NCBI GenBank assembly: GCA_001949185.1
Contig: BDGG01000008.1
Span: forward strand, 679,648-743,647
Reading direction: 5' to 3'
Length of the DNA: 64,000 nucleotides
Source of the DNA: Ramazzottius varieornatus
Taxonomy: Eukaryota; Tardigrada; Eutardigrada; Parachela; Ramazzottiidae
Shown here: positions 34,901 through 46,900 of the stretch, piece after piece
Position numbering within the stretch: the stretch's first letter is position 1
Layout of the letters: each line of letters opens with the position of its first letter
Program-made: the position numbers and the translations under genes
The notes under the pieces: model-generated
Database searches by the model: none
Seen by the model: the letters and a program-made list of their open reading frames with translations, nothing else
What the model was told of the DNA's origin: nothing

Positions 34901-37900
34901 AAATTAACACTGAGTCCGCACACCGTTCCGTTGAAGCGGAACGAAGATAAGTTATTAAATTTGTGTGTTCGTAGGTCGAGCTGGACGAGTGCGTGATGGC
35001 CAGGTCATTCGACTGGTTCCTCAGTGGTTCTTCGAAGAGTTCGAGAAGCATCCTCGTCCAGAACTTTAGGTACGGATATTACTGTGCAACATAAATCAAA
35101 CAGTCTAGATTCTTAATAGCTCCACCAACCTTGTTTTGATGATTGACAGCTGGTGGCGCCAACTACATCGATCCTGCGGCCGAAGGTGATGGGATTTCCA
35201 GGGAGTCCGTTAGATCAGATGTCCAACAAGATGATCGGACCTGAGAAGCCCGATGAACAGGAAGTTCAACGGGCCATCTTGTGGCTGAAAGAGGTAGGTC
35301 GATCTTTGGGCTTTCTAATTCGTGCTGAGTTGAACTTTCACAATAGTTATGAGCTCCACTTGCAGAAAGGTGCGCTGAGCCTGTATCACAAGAAAGAACT
35401 CAAGACGGACGACGGGGACACATCTGCTTCCTCCTTCCCCTCTCTCCAGCTCTGTGCCGACTAATCTATTTCGCGTTCTCTTTCGGCATGGTGGACGACG
35501 GTATAGTCCTGGGTGGGTTCCTTCGCTAATTTAAAGCGCACTCGGTAACCAGAGCTAAACTCTGCTCTTTCTTGCAGCTTGTGTGATCAACGCCAAAAGT
35601 CTTCTGTCTTCGGCGATTCGAACGCAGGACAGTGGTTACTTCTCGAAGCGGTCTTTCGATGGTGGAATGAAGAGCGAGTCCCTGGCATCTTTCCGAGCTT
35701 TCCGGGTAAGGGGAGTTCGTAACGTGACGAACGTGAAGACCTTCATATAGTAGCACATCCAATATTTTCGGTTTCTGGTCGATGAGAGCTTGCGTTTCTC
35801 TAGTTGACTGACAATCAGAAGACTGAGACTTAGGAAGAATAAAAATTTTCTATTTGAATAGGTTTGGATGTCTCGAGGTGAAGCCGGTGAGTTCCCCGCT
35901 CTCAACCAGGAAGGTGAAGAAAGTGACAAGTCCCGTGCCGAACAGCGATGGTGCGAAGCAAACTCGCTTTCATTCATTCGACTGCGAGAGGTAATCTCCA
36001 GGCTTCTCGTAAATATTCTCATTCCATCTTTTGCAATGTTGACATCTCGATTAGTGTTGGCGGTTTCTTTCCGGACTCGCATCATGGTGTACGAGATCAG
36101 GTTTCGAGTCTTCCAGATCGGACTGTACAACGGAAACCCGACGTACTTCCTGAAGGAGTTCGAAGCTGACCCGACGTGGCAGCTCGTCATGAAGGTAGTT
36201 TCCCTTGAAAGTTTTGCTGGAACATTCCGGTGGTTTATTCAAAGTATCTTCTTTCAGATCATACTTGCGGGCGCCTTCTACAGTATTCCGACTACGTTAT
36301 TTCCGCTCCCAAGCTGAACCCAGGCAACACGGCCGAAACTCTCAAAGAAGCTGCGGAAGCTAACTTTAAAAAGTTCGCCGGCCTGGATCCCTTCCGAACA
36401 GTCCAGGTATCCCTTCCTGGTCAGTGGAAGTACTTGATGCCGCTGTTCTACGACACGCAGCTTCGTCGCTGGCTTGCTTCTGTTACGGAAAGCGACATGA
36501 CTCCACAGATCATCTATTGTGGAAGCCAGCAAGTCCCTTTTTTTACTGCGTTTTTTCTCATGAGTTTCATGCCATCAAAATTTTCGTTAATAGTTTCAGC
36601 TTCACGCCTTTAATTCTTATCCTACAGGGCTTTAATTTCGCTGAATCAAACGGTCGATGATGCGCCAAGTCCACCTTGCTGTCCGGCGAGAAACTCATCC
36701 GTTTGAATCACCGGTACGAACACAAAGTTATCTCGTTTGAACATTACGCCATGTCATGTTGTTTCTTCTACGGGTAGAAATGCTTACGGAAGGAGAGTGA
36801 TCGATGTGAGCTTCGACGCAATCCATAACAGCTGTGGTCAAGATCTTCTCAGCCAAATGCCGGACCTGCCATGGTGGGTTTCGCATCCATAGACTGTCTC
36901 CTTTGACACACAATGTCATATCCTCATGCCAGAGTTAGGGCTGGCAAACTGCATTGTATTCTGTCTAATCATGATGTCTTCTTGTTCGTGAAGGTTCAAG
37001 CTCGAACGGACTTCCGACCAGCGACAAATTTCGGCAGCGGTATTCCCCATGGTCGAGTCGCAACTTGGGAGCCCAACCCGCCCACAAATCCGCATTACCA
37101 AGGTAGGTGGTAAAATTATGCAGTTAGCTGTCGTAAACTGAAAAGGGAGGCTACCGCGGCAGGAAATAGTGAGTTTTGACTGTGTCAGATTTTCTTTTTC
37201 ATTTTGTAGGCTGTGGACGAGTGTTCCTTTTACGCCCGGATCTTCGTTGTGGACCGGATCCCATCCAGGAAGTTGATGGTTTGATCATCAGCATGGTGAC
37301 TGAACGCCGTTGCCGACCACCGGTTCGTATCGTTTACACTTTGGTACTTTTCTCGAGTTTTCAACTGTGAAGTTCGTCACTGTTCCTGTCTTCCGATAGG
37401 TTCCCTCGGAGTAATCCACACTCACTGGAAGATTTGTTCTGGCTGACTTGAAGGTGTCGGTGTCGAAGACGGGCCTGCGCAAGTCATGCGAAGCTGCAAG
37501 GGCGGTATCGTGGAGGTGAGCGTCTCTATCTGTCGCTTTAATATGTAATGATGGTTGTACAGCGGTCAGCGTAGACTCTTTTAAGATCTAAATTTCTAGT
37601 ATACTGTAGTGCTACCAAATTATCGCGCACTCTAGCACGTGAACAGTAAATGATGCCCGGGTGTGAGCCAGCGAGGCTAAACTGATAGCATCTGATCGCA
37701 CTGGGCTGCGATGACTCATCACGTGGTGCAGTGCGCGATAATTTGGTAGCACTACAGAAGTATTTTTTTTGCGGCCAGGTCTTCTTTGTGGACTTCGGTA
37801 TACGGTCTTTGGTCTCGTGCGGCACCATTCGCTTCGTTCCTCCGTTCGAGAAGCAGTGTATGTCGTTCTGGGAGACGCCAGCACTCGCACTGGAATGCTC

Positions 37901-39286
37901 CTTGCCGCATCAGTACGTCTACTGTGGGACAGAGGAAGGGAAGCTGGACCTTTGGTCGCGCTACGCAAAGGAAAGCCTCTGCTGTGACGTAAGCATCTGA
38001 CATCTAGAATTGAATGGGCAATTGCTTAACGATATTCACCAGTTTCCCAATGCGGCCAAAGGTTATCTGTTGACTACAGATTGGAAAGAGTCACGGAAAT
38101 GGCGCACGATCTACTCACTGTGGACCCTCTTTCTGGTTTTCATTTGTCCATGTATCGCAAACTTCAGGAGCAGGGTGTATTCTACAAGGATGAGTTTGCT
38201 TTAAGGCCGGTACGAACCCATCGCAAGGCTGACAGTTCTGGCTCAACGAGTACGCCTTCAGATAATTGTTTTCTTTTTCCAGCGGATCTTCCCGTTGGAG
38301 AAAGTCGTCGTCATCCCGCACGCGGCTCTGCCGGACCCAGTTTACCTTCCGAACGATGCGCTTGGACCCAACGCCTCCGTCAAGGTGCGGCTAAGTTTAT
38401 GTCCCGTGGATATTCTTTTTACAAGCAAGCTCATGAAATTAACCCTATCTTTCAGGTTCCGCTTCCTGGTCAACCGGACAGCCCGTTCGAAGTTCAGGCA
38501 TATGCTGGCGGAGACGATCGATGGACGTACATGCTTCCTCGGTAAGCATACTGTACATCCAGCTTGGTCACTGGGTGGCCGAGAAGACTTGAATAACCTT
38601 GGTCCGATGTTCTTTTGTAGTATGGTCCAAATTCAATCGGAAAGCCTGAACAACGTCGTTCTTCGGAAGCAGAAGCCGGGTTCTTGTGCGGTCTTGGTGC
38701 CAGGCCTAAACTACCTTGCTAGCTCTCTGTTTCCGGCTTACGACTTTTTCATCAACAGCGATGGTGTCTTGGACCACGACGATGTCGAGACGGTAAGCCT
38801 GAGTGGAAAAACAGCGACCCGTTTTAATTTAAAACGTCAGAGTACCTTCTTAAAGGTCAGATGACTCTAGTCCAGTTTACTAACGCTGTATGCTTCACAG
38901 ATTCGTCAGCTGAGAGAGGCCATGAACACCGTTCCCGTTGAAGCAAACGAGTACATCTTGACTGGCCGCACGTCTGCCGAAGAGGTTGATTACTTCAAGC
39001 AGGCTCCGGAAATCCAGGCTGGTCTGCGCGAAATGCTTGTTACGTGAGTACAGTACGCATACAGTACATACAAGCACGAACTGACTGACAGATCCAGGTT
39101 GAGTAATTGGTGAAATTTTCTTTCAGGTCGTTCCGACGTTTCCGACCGGCCAAGATCACCTGTGAATTGAGACCCGGCGACCCGACTAGCTCCCTGTACT
39201 GGAACAGCGCACATCCCGATCGAATCTCCCTACCAGAGGACCCGGCTGAACGTCGATCCCTTTTGAATCGCATCAATTACGATTAG
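31911..39286 (+). CDS. spn-E: TDRD9/Spindle-E-like DEAH-box helicase with tudor domain; frame interrupted (possible pseudogene)
   Basis: TDRD9/Spindle-E acts in germline piRNA silencing of transposons. An acidic N-terminal region covers about the first 350 codons. The helicase follows: motif I TGNTGCGKST (33.15 kb), DEVHERS (split by an intron at 33690/33759), ILMSAT (33.9 kb), VLVFLPGLD (34.3 kb), LATNIAESS (34.63 kb) and RKGRAGRVRDG across an intron at 34.87-34.98 kb. Then come HA2/OB regions (GALSLYHKKE; LAGAFY), a tudor segment (VFFVDFG, 37.78 kb) and a conserved C-terminal region ending in TAG at 39284-39286. The frame is broken: TAG at 33667-33669 just before SHVTIDE; a shift at about 35420-35450; a shift at about 36281 between LAGAFY and SDYVISAPKLN; and probable shifts near 36650, 37250 and 37445. 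Other large genes here have no such breaks. Either this is a young pseudogene or the sequence carries local errors. Confidence 0.8.
33381..33465. repeat. hairpin element copy in a TDRD9-like intron
   Basis: CTGTGGCGCACGTTC, the loop GTCGTAATTGGTCGGAAGA, and GTGCGCCACTGAAG. Confidence 0.75.
37603..37758. mobile_element. 156-bp inverted-repeat element (MITE)
   Basis: Inverted repeats of about 27 bp start CTGTAGTGCTACCAAATTAT and end at CTACAG. Possible 5-bp AGTAT direct repeats flank it. It ends about 22 nt upstream of the tudor exon of the TDRD9-like gene, so it lies within that intron's 3' region. Confidence 0.75.
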
Positions 39287-40020
39287 GTTGCGAGGATCGG
39301 GATGCGCAGTCTTTCAGTAGTTTCTCCTCGTTCTAGTTCAGAATATTTAATCTTTCATTACACTTCTAGTTTAGGCTATCTTTTTTTATGTACGATTTTC
39401 ACTCCGTTGTTAGCAGCAGCTTTCGAGTACTAGTTGAATAGGCCGCTTTCTTTTGGGTTTCGGGCTTCCAGGATTTTAGCCTTTCAGCTGTTACAGACAA
39501 GATAACCATTCCATGTCGAACATTGTTCTTTGTCTACATTAAGCTCTTTGGACGGAAACTAAGCGTTGTCATATTTGACTTCGATTTTCACGGATATGGT
39601 CGGATACTACAGAGGGAAAATAAAACGGCGCAGAATTAATTTTGTGTTCGGTGGACCGACGGTGGTGAGTGTGGTGACATCTACCGCGTCGAGCTGAATA
39701 TCAAATTTGTCAACCAGCTTGTCTGTTACCTATGGTGCGCCATCCCGTGGAGCGAGAGTGACTAGACAGTCCATCCCAACTTGAAAACAGTTCATCTTTC
39801 GAACTTCCCGAGTTCCCGTTCTGTTCCGCTGGAAGACAAGCCACTCGTTCATATCTCTTTGCTTCTAGCATTTTGATACGGAGTCTGACGGAGTCTGGAG
39901 GTGCGGATCAACCAACCTGTGCTACACCATTGACTTAAGAGTACTTGGGCCTCGGACATCTCGGCTGACGCGTTTGACGAAGTGAAGATCAGTATACGAC
40001 TACACTCTAGTGACCCTACT
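39287..40020. other. intergenic region, no gene seen
   Basis: This spacer lies between the TDRD9-like stop and the PITHD1 start, both on the + strand. It probably holds the 3' UTR and the PITHD1 promoter. Confidence 0.45.
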
Positions 40021-41119
40021 ATGTGTGACCATGGCCATGGACGTGGACACGGCGGTGGAGGACATGGGGGACACGGACATGGCGGAGGATCTTGTGCTGA
40101 TGAACACACTGGTGATGATGTGGAGCGTGGAGTACAGTACAGTTTGTTCATGAAGATTGACCTGGATCATTTGGAATGGTGAGTGTATAATTACACCGAA
40201 AAAGTCTTTTGAAGCCTCGCATGTACACATGTATATCACATTTTTCACCTACGACTTTTTATGTTTGAAGTTTAGGGGAGGCCGACGAAGGATCTGGAAA
40301 GACGGTGTTTCGTGCTTGGGAAGACAGAGCAGCTCGGGACAAGGTATCAAACATTTGGATCCACTTAAGTGACTGAAGTCTTAAGTTTAGCTAATTGAAA
40401 TATCGTTATATGTTTTTGCATATAGTATGTTGAAAGCATGGATGATCAAGAACTCCTTTTCAATATTCCGTAAGTCGAACATGCTAGCTGCCGTCTTTTA
40501 CAAGTTTCACCTCACGAGAGATATGTGTCTTAGTTTTACCGGAAATGTGAAGCTTAAAGGAATCATCGTCAGCGGAGAAGACAGTGATACACATCCCGCA
40601 ACTATGCGCCTGTAAGTTGCGCACCGCATGGTCTTCCGGGTTCGTGGTCATCCAGAACCTTAGGAGCCACGGCTGAAAATCAGGACGTGTGGTTTTCTCG
40701 ACTTTGTGTTTGACAGGTACAAGAACAGACCCCAAATGTCTTTCGACGACACCACTCTCACTCCGGATCAAGAGTTCGAACTACAGCGCGATCCCACGGG
40801 TGACATCGAATATGGAGTAAAGTAAGCTTTCGTGCCGTTCATTCCTGGAATGCTGGACGCTTTACGCGTGAAACGGAATGAAGCATAACTTGTCCCCTCT
40901 GATCACAGGATCGTGAAGTTCGCAACGGTCCACCATTTGACCATTCACTTCAAGAGAAACTTTGGCGGTGAGACCACGAGAATCTACTACATCGGCCTGA
41001 GAGGCGAATTCACGCAGTCTCGAAGAGAGGAGATTGTGATCGCGAACTACGAGCTGAAACCAAACCCTTGTGATAATACGCTCAAAGAGAAGACAGCCTC
41101 TTCCCATTTCGTACAGTAG
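40021..41119 (+). CDS. PITHD1: PITH domain-containing protein 1
   Basis: A small conserved protein with a single PITH domain, a beta-sandwich found in proteasome- or thioredoxin-like-associated proteins. Six exons were assembled. Exon 1 starts MCDHGHGRGHGGGGHGGHGH, a His/Gly-rich head shared with the family, and ends YSLFMKIDLDHLE. The join to exon 2 uses an acceptor GAAG at about 40270 to give CLGEADEGSGKTVFRAWED. Then come YVESMDDQELLFNIP, FTGNVKLKGIIVSGEDSDTH, YKNRPQMSFDDTTLTPDQEF, and FGGETTRIYYIGLRGEFTQ, which is the PITH hallmark. TAG is at 41117-41119. Length and segment order fit the family. Confidence 0.93.
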
Positions 41120-41318
41120 GGACGCTTCGTATTGAGTTCGATGATGCAGAGCCATTTAAGTTAACCGGTCAGCATAAACTTTGATGTACAGTTTCCCTCT
41201 TTACTTCACTTTGTTCTTCCTGACTATCTCAGTCTAAAACATACAATTAGTTCACAATTTTTTGCTACGGTCATTTTTACACAAACGAATGGAGAAGTTT
41301 ACCGACGGATTTCTTCAC

Positions 41319-42588
41319 TCATGATCGGTAGTATTGCCGGACTTCTTCGTCCGCAGGTTTCAAAACAACCTCATCTTGCAAATTTACAATCCACCCTGGT
41401 TCTAAATCATAAAAGACTTGTCTTGGGTCTTTTCTCCTTGTGAGCATCTCATACTGCGGGTCCTTCGTCAAGTCGGGCAGCTGATAGCCTAACTTCTGTG
41501 CCAGTTCCACTCTGGCCCTGCTCACTTCCGCGGGGTCCGCCAAGTACCCGCGGCTCTTCGGATCCGAGTAGAACTCCAGACAGTTTTCCGGAGGAAGAGT
41601 GCGCCTCGGTATAGGTATGCCTTTCTCGAAGAAGCGTTTAACATCCGTCATTGCAGCGAGGGAGTATGGGTCGAAGTAGGCGCATGTGATGGTCCCACCG
41701 TTCCTTTCTACAGCAGCTATGACAGCTTCCGTTGTCCACTGTACCTCGATGTTTACCTTCGCTTTGAAAATCTGAAGTCCCTGAAATTGGAGAAAATTCA
41801 CCTATTAACCCAACCACTTCGAACCAAAACCACATCGGTTCATTTCCGGTTGACCATTTTCGATCAGGGCAAGCCGAAAACTTTCAAAATCATTCCCGCA
41901 CTTACGTCTTCCGTTAGGTTTACGCCAAAGTGCCTTTGCGTGGGATCTATCTTGTATATTTGGGTGTTGCATAGTGTGACCAGATCGATCGGCGAAGAGG
42001 CATCTATAAGTCCAATGTCGATGCTTCGTTGAAGCGAAAACATCGACAGTGGAGGATACTGCCTTTTTAAACTGCAATGTACAAGGTTGGAGTATCAGAA
42101 GATGGATATATCGGCACACGGCAACACAAGAGTTGTTCGCTTGTGCAGTTGCACTTACTGGTGATCCCTGTAATACCACTGGACGGGATGTCTGGTGTAG
42201 TACGGGGAAGATCCTCCTTCGAAACCCATCGGAGGCTGACTGCCTTTCTTTTGCTGCTCCGGATAGTTTCTACCGCCGTCGATCCCAGTGTTCCTTGGTC
42301 CTCTTCCATACTAAACAACATAACAAGATCTTTTGCGTTTCGGTATGTAACTGTAAATTCACTTCCAGTAATCAGTCTAACCGGAAGAATCAAGTACACT
42401 GACTGCCATCAGCCAATCGCTCCTAATCCACGAACTCTGCAGCATGCTTCAGTTAACATTATTGTGATAAACGTCCAACTCACCGGTTTGGACTTGAACT
42501 GCGGAAGGGGTTTCAGGTTACCGATGCCGATTCGAGGTAGCTTTCTAAGAAGTTGCAGCGCCAAGTCGGTGCTCTTCGGTCCAGACAT
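41319..42588 (-). CDS. mRpL15: Mitochondrial large-subunit ribosomal protein L15
   Basis: Component of the mitochondrial 54S/39S subunit. Four exons. Exon 1 (from 42588) reads MSGPKSTDLALQLLRKLPRI then GIGNLKPLPQ. Exon 2 (about 42316-42160) carries GSQPPMGFEGGSSPYYTRHP, the family's GFEGGQTP region with Q and T replaced. Exon 3 (about 42063-41910) reads YPPLSMFSLQRSIDIGLIDA. Exon 4 (to 41319) has KAKVNIEVQWTTEAVIAAVE, RNGGTITCAYFDP, RGYLADPAEVSRAR and RKDPRQVFYDLEPGW, and ends EEVRQYYRS. The order and ending are diagnostic for MRPL15. Confidence 0.93.
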
Positions 42589-43998
42589 GCTGGGCTGTTT
42601 CTCGCCGATAAGAAGTCACAAAAGGGGCCTTCGGCCGACGCAAAACGGGGGTTTAGACTATGCGAGACAGATCAACGAGTCCATCAGACTACCATCGCGA
42701 CTTTGATATCTCTTACGAAGCCACAAGAAGTTCAGAACATCTTGGCGGTATGTTGCGGTGCTCCTTGAGTCTCAAGAGTGAATCTGTAAATAGACAGCAA
42801 AATCAATCGCTTCAGCAGAAGGCGCATACGGCGGGTCAAAATGACAGTAACACAAACCGAATTTTCTGATTCGGATTTCGGAAATCGGGATCCGGGAACT
42901 GGAAGAAGGACAACAAATTTGTGCACCGGAAGTGATTGTAAAGACGGAAATTGTACCCTAAGGCGTACCAATCATCTCTTTACGTCAAACTCCACGTGTT
43001 GATGGTTGATTCAGTTAGGACTTGATTAACAACGTTCAAGTCACACTAATGGCGCTGAAATTGATAGAGAATTCTATTCCTTTTGTTACTCTTGAAATTA
43101 TCTTCCTATTTCGGATGTTCCACGCCGGACTGCACTATGACCGTCTGGACTTACGGCTGGACAGGGTAATCCATTCTTGCGGTGCGCGAGCTCGCATCAC
43201 CTGTTTGACTGTGGGATGAGAGGAAGTTTGGGCAAGCACAACTGGAGGATTGTTTGGAAGGGATGTGCGCTAATCTTTGGCTGAAACCATTCGACTGCGG
43301 TGGACGGTAGTAAACACAAGTATAATGGTAAGACACTCGCATCCTCCTGCTGTCTCCCTGTCAGAGCCGATGTACTCTTCTGCACGTTCACCAGATCTGA
43401 AATTCGCACAGGAATTTCGGAATATGGGTGAAGGATACCGTGAAGTTGTGGACTCAGATGACGCTGTTTGGCTGTGTTCGTTTCTCTCAGGTGATTTCGC
43501 GAGGATACATATTCACGGACCCGGATGCATAGACCATTACTTTCTCCGGCTAACTGTCTGACCAGTATGAGCTTCCTCCCTGCGCAAAGTGAGTACTTAC
43601 TGGCTCGTACGAGGCAGATACGTACACGGTGTGGGTCGAGGTCGCGATTTAGTTAGCACCTTGCTAGCTAGTAGTTGACTTGCACTCTAATAACATAATT
43701 ATCACTTCATCGATGGTATCAGGAGTACATCAGGTTTTACTGCGGATAAGTGATGTGATAGAAACGCAATGCGGAAGAGAAGTGTGTTAAGGACGCTACG
43801 CGGAAATCCAAAGTCCAGCACCAGATCAGTCATATAAACTCACAGTACTCCGCGTGAAGCTTTGTTTTTGTTGCAGGAGAAATCTGCATTACCTGTCCCC
43901 GATTCTTTTCGAACAGCCCGACCTCGGGATGGTCTGTCTGCAACCTGCACTTTGATACCTTGTGGGATTTCGAATTTTTCTTTTCCTGTATACTGGAC
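42589..43998. other. 1.4-kb divergent intergenic region
   Basis: It lies between the mRpL15 start (-) and the ADAMTS start (+). A + strand open frame at 43277-43561 has no recognisable motif and poor start context. Otherwise nothing is seen apart from the two presumed promoters. Confidence 0.4.
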
Positions 43999-46900
43999 AT
44001 GGCGCACTCGCTTGGTTTTATTTTTTTGCTTTTGCGAACGTTGGTGAGTACCCGGAAGTCTAGGTCTCCTGCTCTTAGTTGGGTCGTTCGTGAAACGAAG
44101 TAATAAGGTATGACCCTTTTTCCAGCTTCTGATATCTGCTCACAGCCTGCATCAACAGTTCTCGTCCGAAGAACTCATGAGGGTTTTCGGAACCACCAAT
44201 CTAAACGAAAGTAAGAAAGAGCAACACATCTAGAGCATGATGATCTTCAGCCGATTCAAAATATAATCGAAAGAATTTTGTCTGTTTAGTTCCAGAGTAC
44301 CAAGTTGCTTTTGCTCAACTTCACGCCCTCCGAAAACGCAGTCTTATTCCAAACGATAATCTATTCTACCGTCTCAACATGGGAGGTCGGGATGTCACAC
44401 TCCATCTGTCTCCAAACAGAAGACTAATATCCCCACACTTTGTGCTAAAGCCAGACGGACTCAACGTCAACATTTCAGCCGCAGCCGAATGTCTGTACCA
44501 CGGTCGTTTCCTGAATGGAACAAGAAGAGCAGCCGTCTCTACATGCGGCGAACCGGGTTTGGTTAGTGCGAAATATTTCATAAAATTTCCTCAGAAAATC
44601 AGAGAAAAATGTGGTCTCTTTAAAAACGAAAAACCGAAAATCAGAAATTCGTTCTCGCGAGTTCCGCGACGAAGAGTATCAGCTGGTAAACCATAAGTCG
44701 TTATTTGATCCTACACATTTTGTCCTGTCATGTGTGAGTGTTCGACCTTGCAGACAGGGATCATCGAAACTGAATCCGGCGGATATATGCACTTACATCC
44801 GGTTCCATCACGCTTCCAAGAAAACGTTGCTGATCAAGGCCATATGCATATACTGGTGCCGAAAAATGACACGGAGACCTTCTGCGGTAATACGGGAAAC
44901 CTTTACCTTGTCAAAAGTGACGTTGTTGTCTATCGTATTTCTTGTTCTCCAGGTTCCGAAAGCATTCAGCAGAAGCTGAAGGTTGAAAGTGAGATTCTAA
45001 ACAAGGCTCTAAATAGCACACGATCAGTTTACCGCCATCAACGACAAGCGACACCTGATAAACTCTATATCGAAACCGCCGTGTTTGCCGATTTCATGCT
45101 ATACAAAGCGTTGATCGGCAAGACCTTCATCAACGACCACGACGCATTTGTGAAATATGTCCTAGCCATTGTCAACACGGTAACACGATACATGTGGCTT
45201 TGCTGTATCGGTGACGGACATGGTGAAATCAATACAAAATTTGTTTACAGGTTCAGCTAATTTACAACGAGCCTTCACTTGGACGCTCCGTGGAGCTCGT
45301 CCTTGTCCGACTGGAAATTCTCCAGAATGACAATCTACCTTTTTATAACGAGGAAGTTGACAAGTACCTGTGGGACTTCTGCAAATGGCAATGTATGCAT
45401 ACTTTAAAAAAATTCCATAGTTCAACAATTAAAGTCTGCGAAAAATAAGCGATTTGTATCAAAATATTTGGAGGCTCGGCGAACAAGCTCGACGAGACTG
45501 TTTCCAAGAGGTGCACGTTTTCTCTGTTATTGGCTGATGGCGTGCTTCACTTGGGATAAGCGATCTTGTTGAGTTTGTTTTCCTATGTCCACCTTACTGT
45601 ATTTTCACCCAAGCCTCTGAATTAAATATGAAAAATTTTCATTTTAGCTAACTTGAATCCCGGGACCGATACGTCGACACCGACACACTGGGACCATGCC
45701 ATCATATTGACCGGTTTCGACTTACGCAGTGGCAACATTCGTTCCGTGACTGGTCAGTGGGTCGCCGCCTCAGGCACCATATCCTTTTACAAAAATGCTT
45801 AAATTTCTAACTTTCTAGTTCGAACCAAATACTCATTTTTGACCTATCCGAAGTGTTATGACAGGGGTTTTTTGCGGTTCCAGTTCTTGAAATTTAGATC
45901 GTTTTAGGCTACGCGCCGGTCGGAGGGATGTGCAACCCAGTGTACAGTTGCACCATCAATGAAGGAAACCATTTCGGATCGGCATTCGTTATCGCTCACG
46001 AGATGGGTCATAGGTACCGTACTATCTCTCTTACACCTCACTGGCTTTCTCTACAGGGTGTACTTTGCAGTTTGACGATGCAGCACGATGGTCAGTCCGG
46101 AGCATCGGGTAACAGCTGCGACGCCCAACGGTACCTGATGTCTCCCTCCACAGGACGGGGAAAGACCACATGGTCGTCGTGTAGCCAGACTTACTTGGAT
46201 GCCTTCCTGCAGTCTCCACAATCCCAGGTAAGATACCGCAAGTTCCAGTTTCTGTTCGTCAAATTAAGTGATATGGGAAGCTGTTCGTGTGTTTTAGTGT
46301 CTCAAAGATGTTCCTACTGGACGGGAAAATGCATTGGATTTTAGCCACACTAGCTTGCCTGGTCAGCTTTATTCCGCCGATGATCAGTGCCGCTTACTGT
46401 GAGTGAAATCCGACTTGACGATTTATAATTGTGGTGAATCGCTCAATCACTTTCATCCGTCTTTGCAGGTATGGAATGGAATTTCATCGGTATCCGCTTC
46501 AACCCGACCCGGTACGTTTTTCGTGAAGCCTAAGACCAAGTTCAGTTTTTTACGACCGGACCGGCTTGTTTTGTCGCAGGACGTTTGTGAGATTTTGATT
46601 TGTGCGAACACCACGGTGTACATCACTGGTCATCCGGCACTTCCGGGTACCTTCTGCGGAGAAGGAAAATGGTGCGTGAGCGGTGCTTGCAGTCCATGGG
46701 GCAATGAAGGACCCATGGCGGTGGACGGAGGGTGGTCGGCTTGGACTACGACAGCTAGTTGCACCTCGAACTGCCTTCTCCCTGGAGCTGGACTTCGGGT
46801 CTTCGAAAGGACCTGCACGAACCCTGCGCCAGTCAACGGAGGTCGTCAGTGCGTTGTACGTATGCACAACCTTCCGCTAGTTGGATTTTAAATCTTTTGT

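Noticed and set aside
40157-40372. Alternative frame through PITHD1 intron 1 (acceptor at TTTAG|GGG)
   Set aside because: It breaks the PITH reading frame; the acceptor five bases upstream (GAAG|TTTAGG) gives CLGEADEG, matching the family.
43277-43561. Plus-strand open frame of 94 codons
   Set aside because: No motif, weak start context and no splice partner; judged chance.
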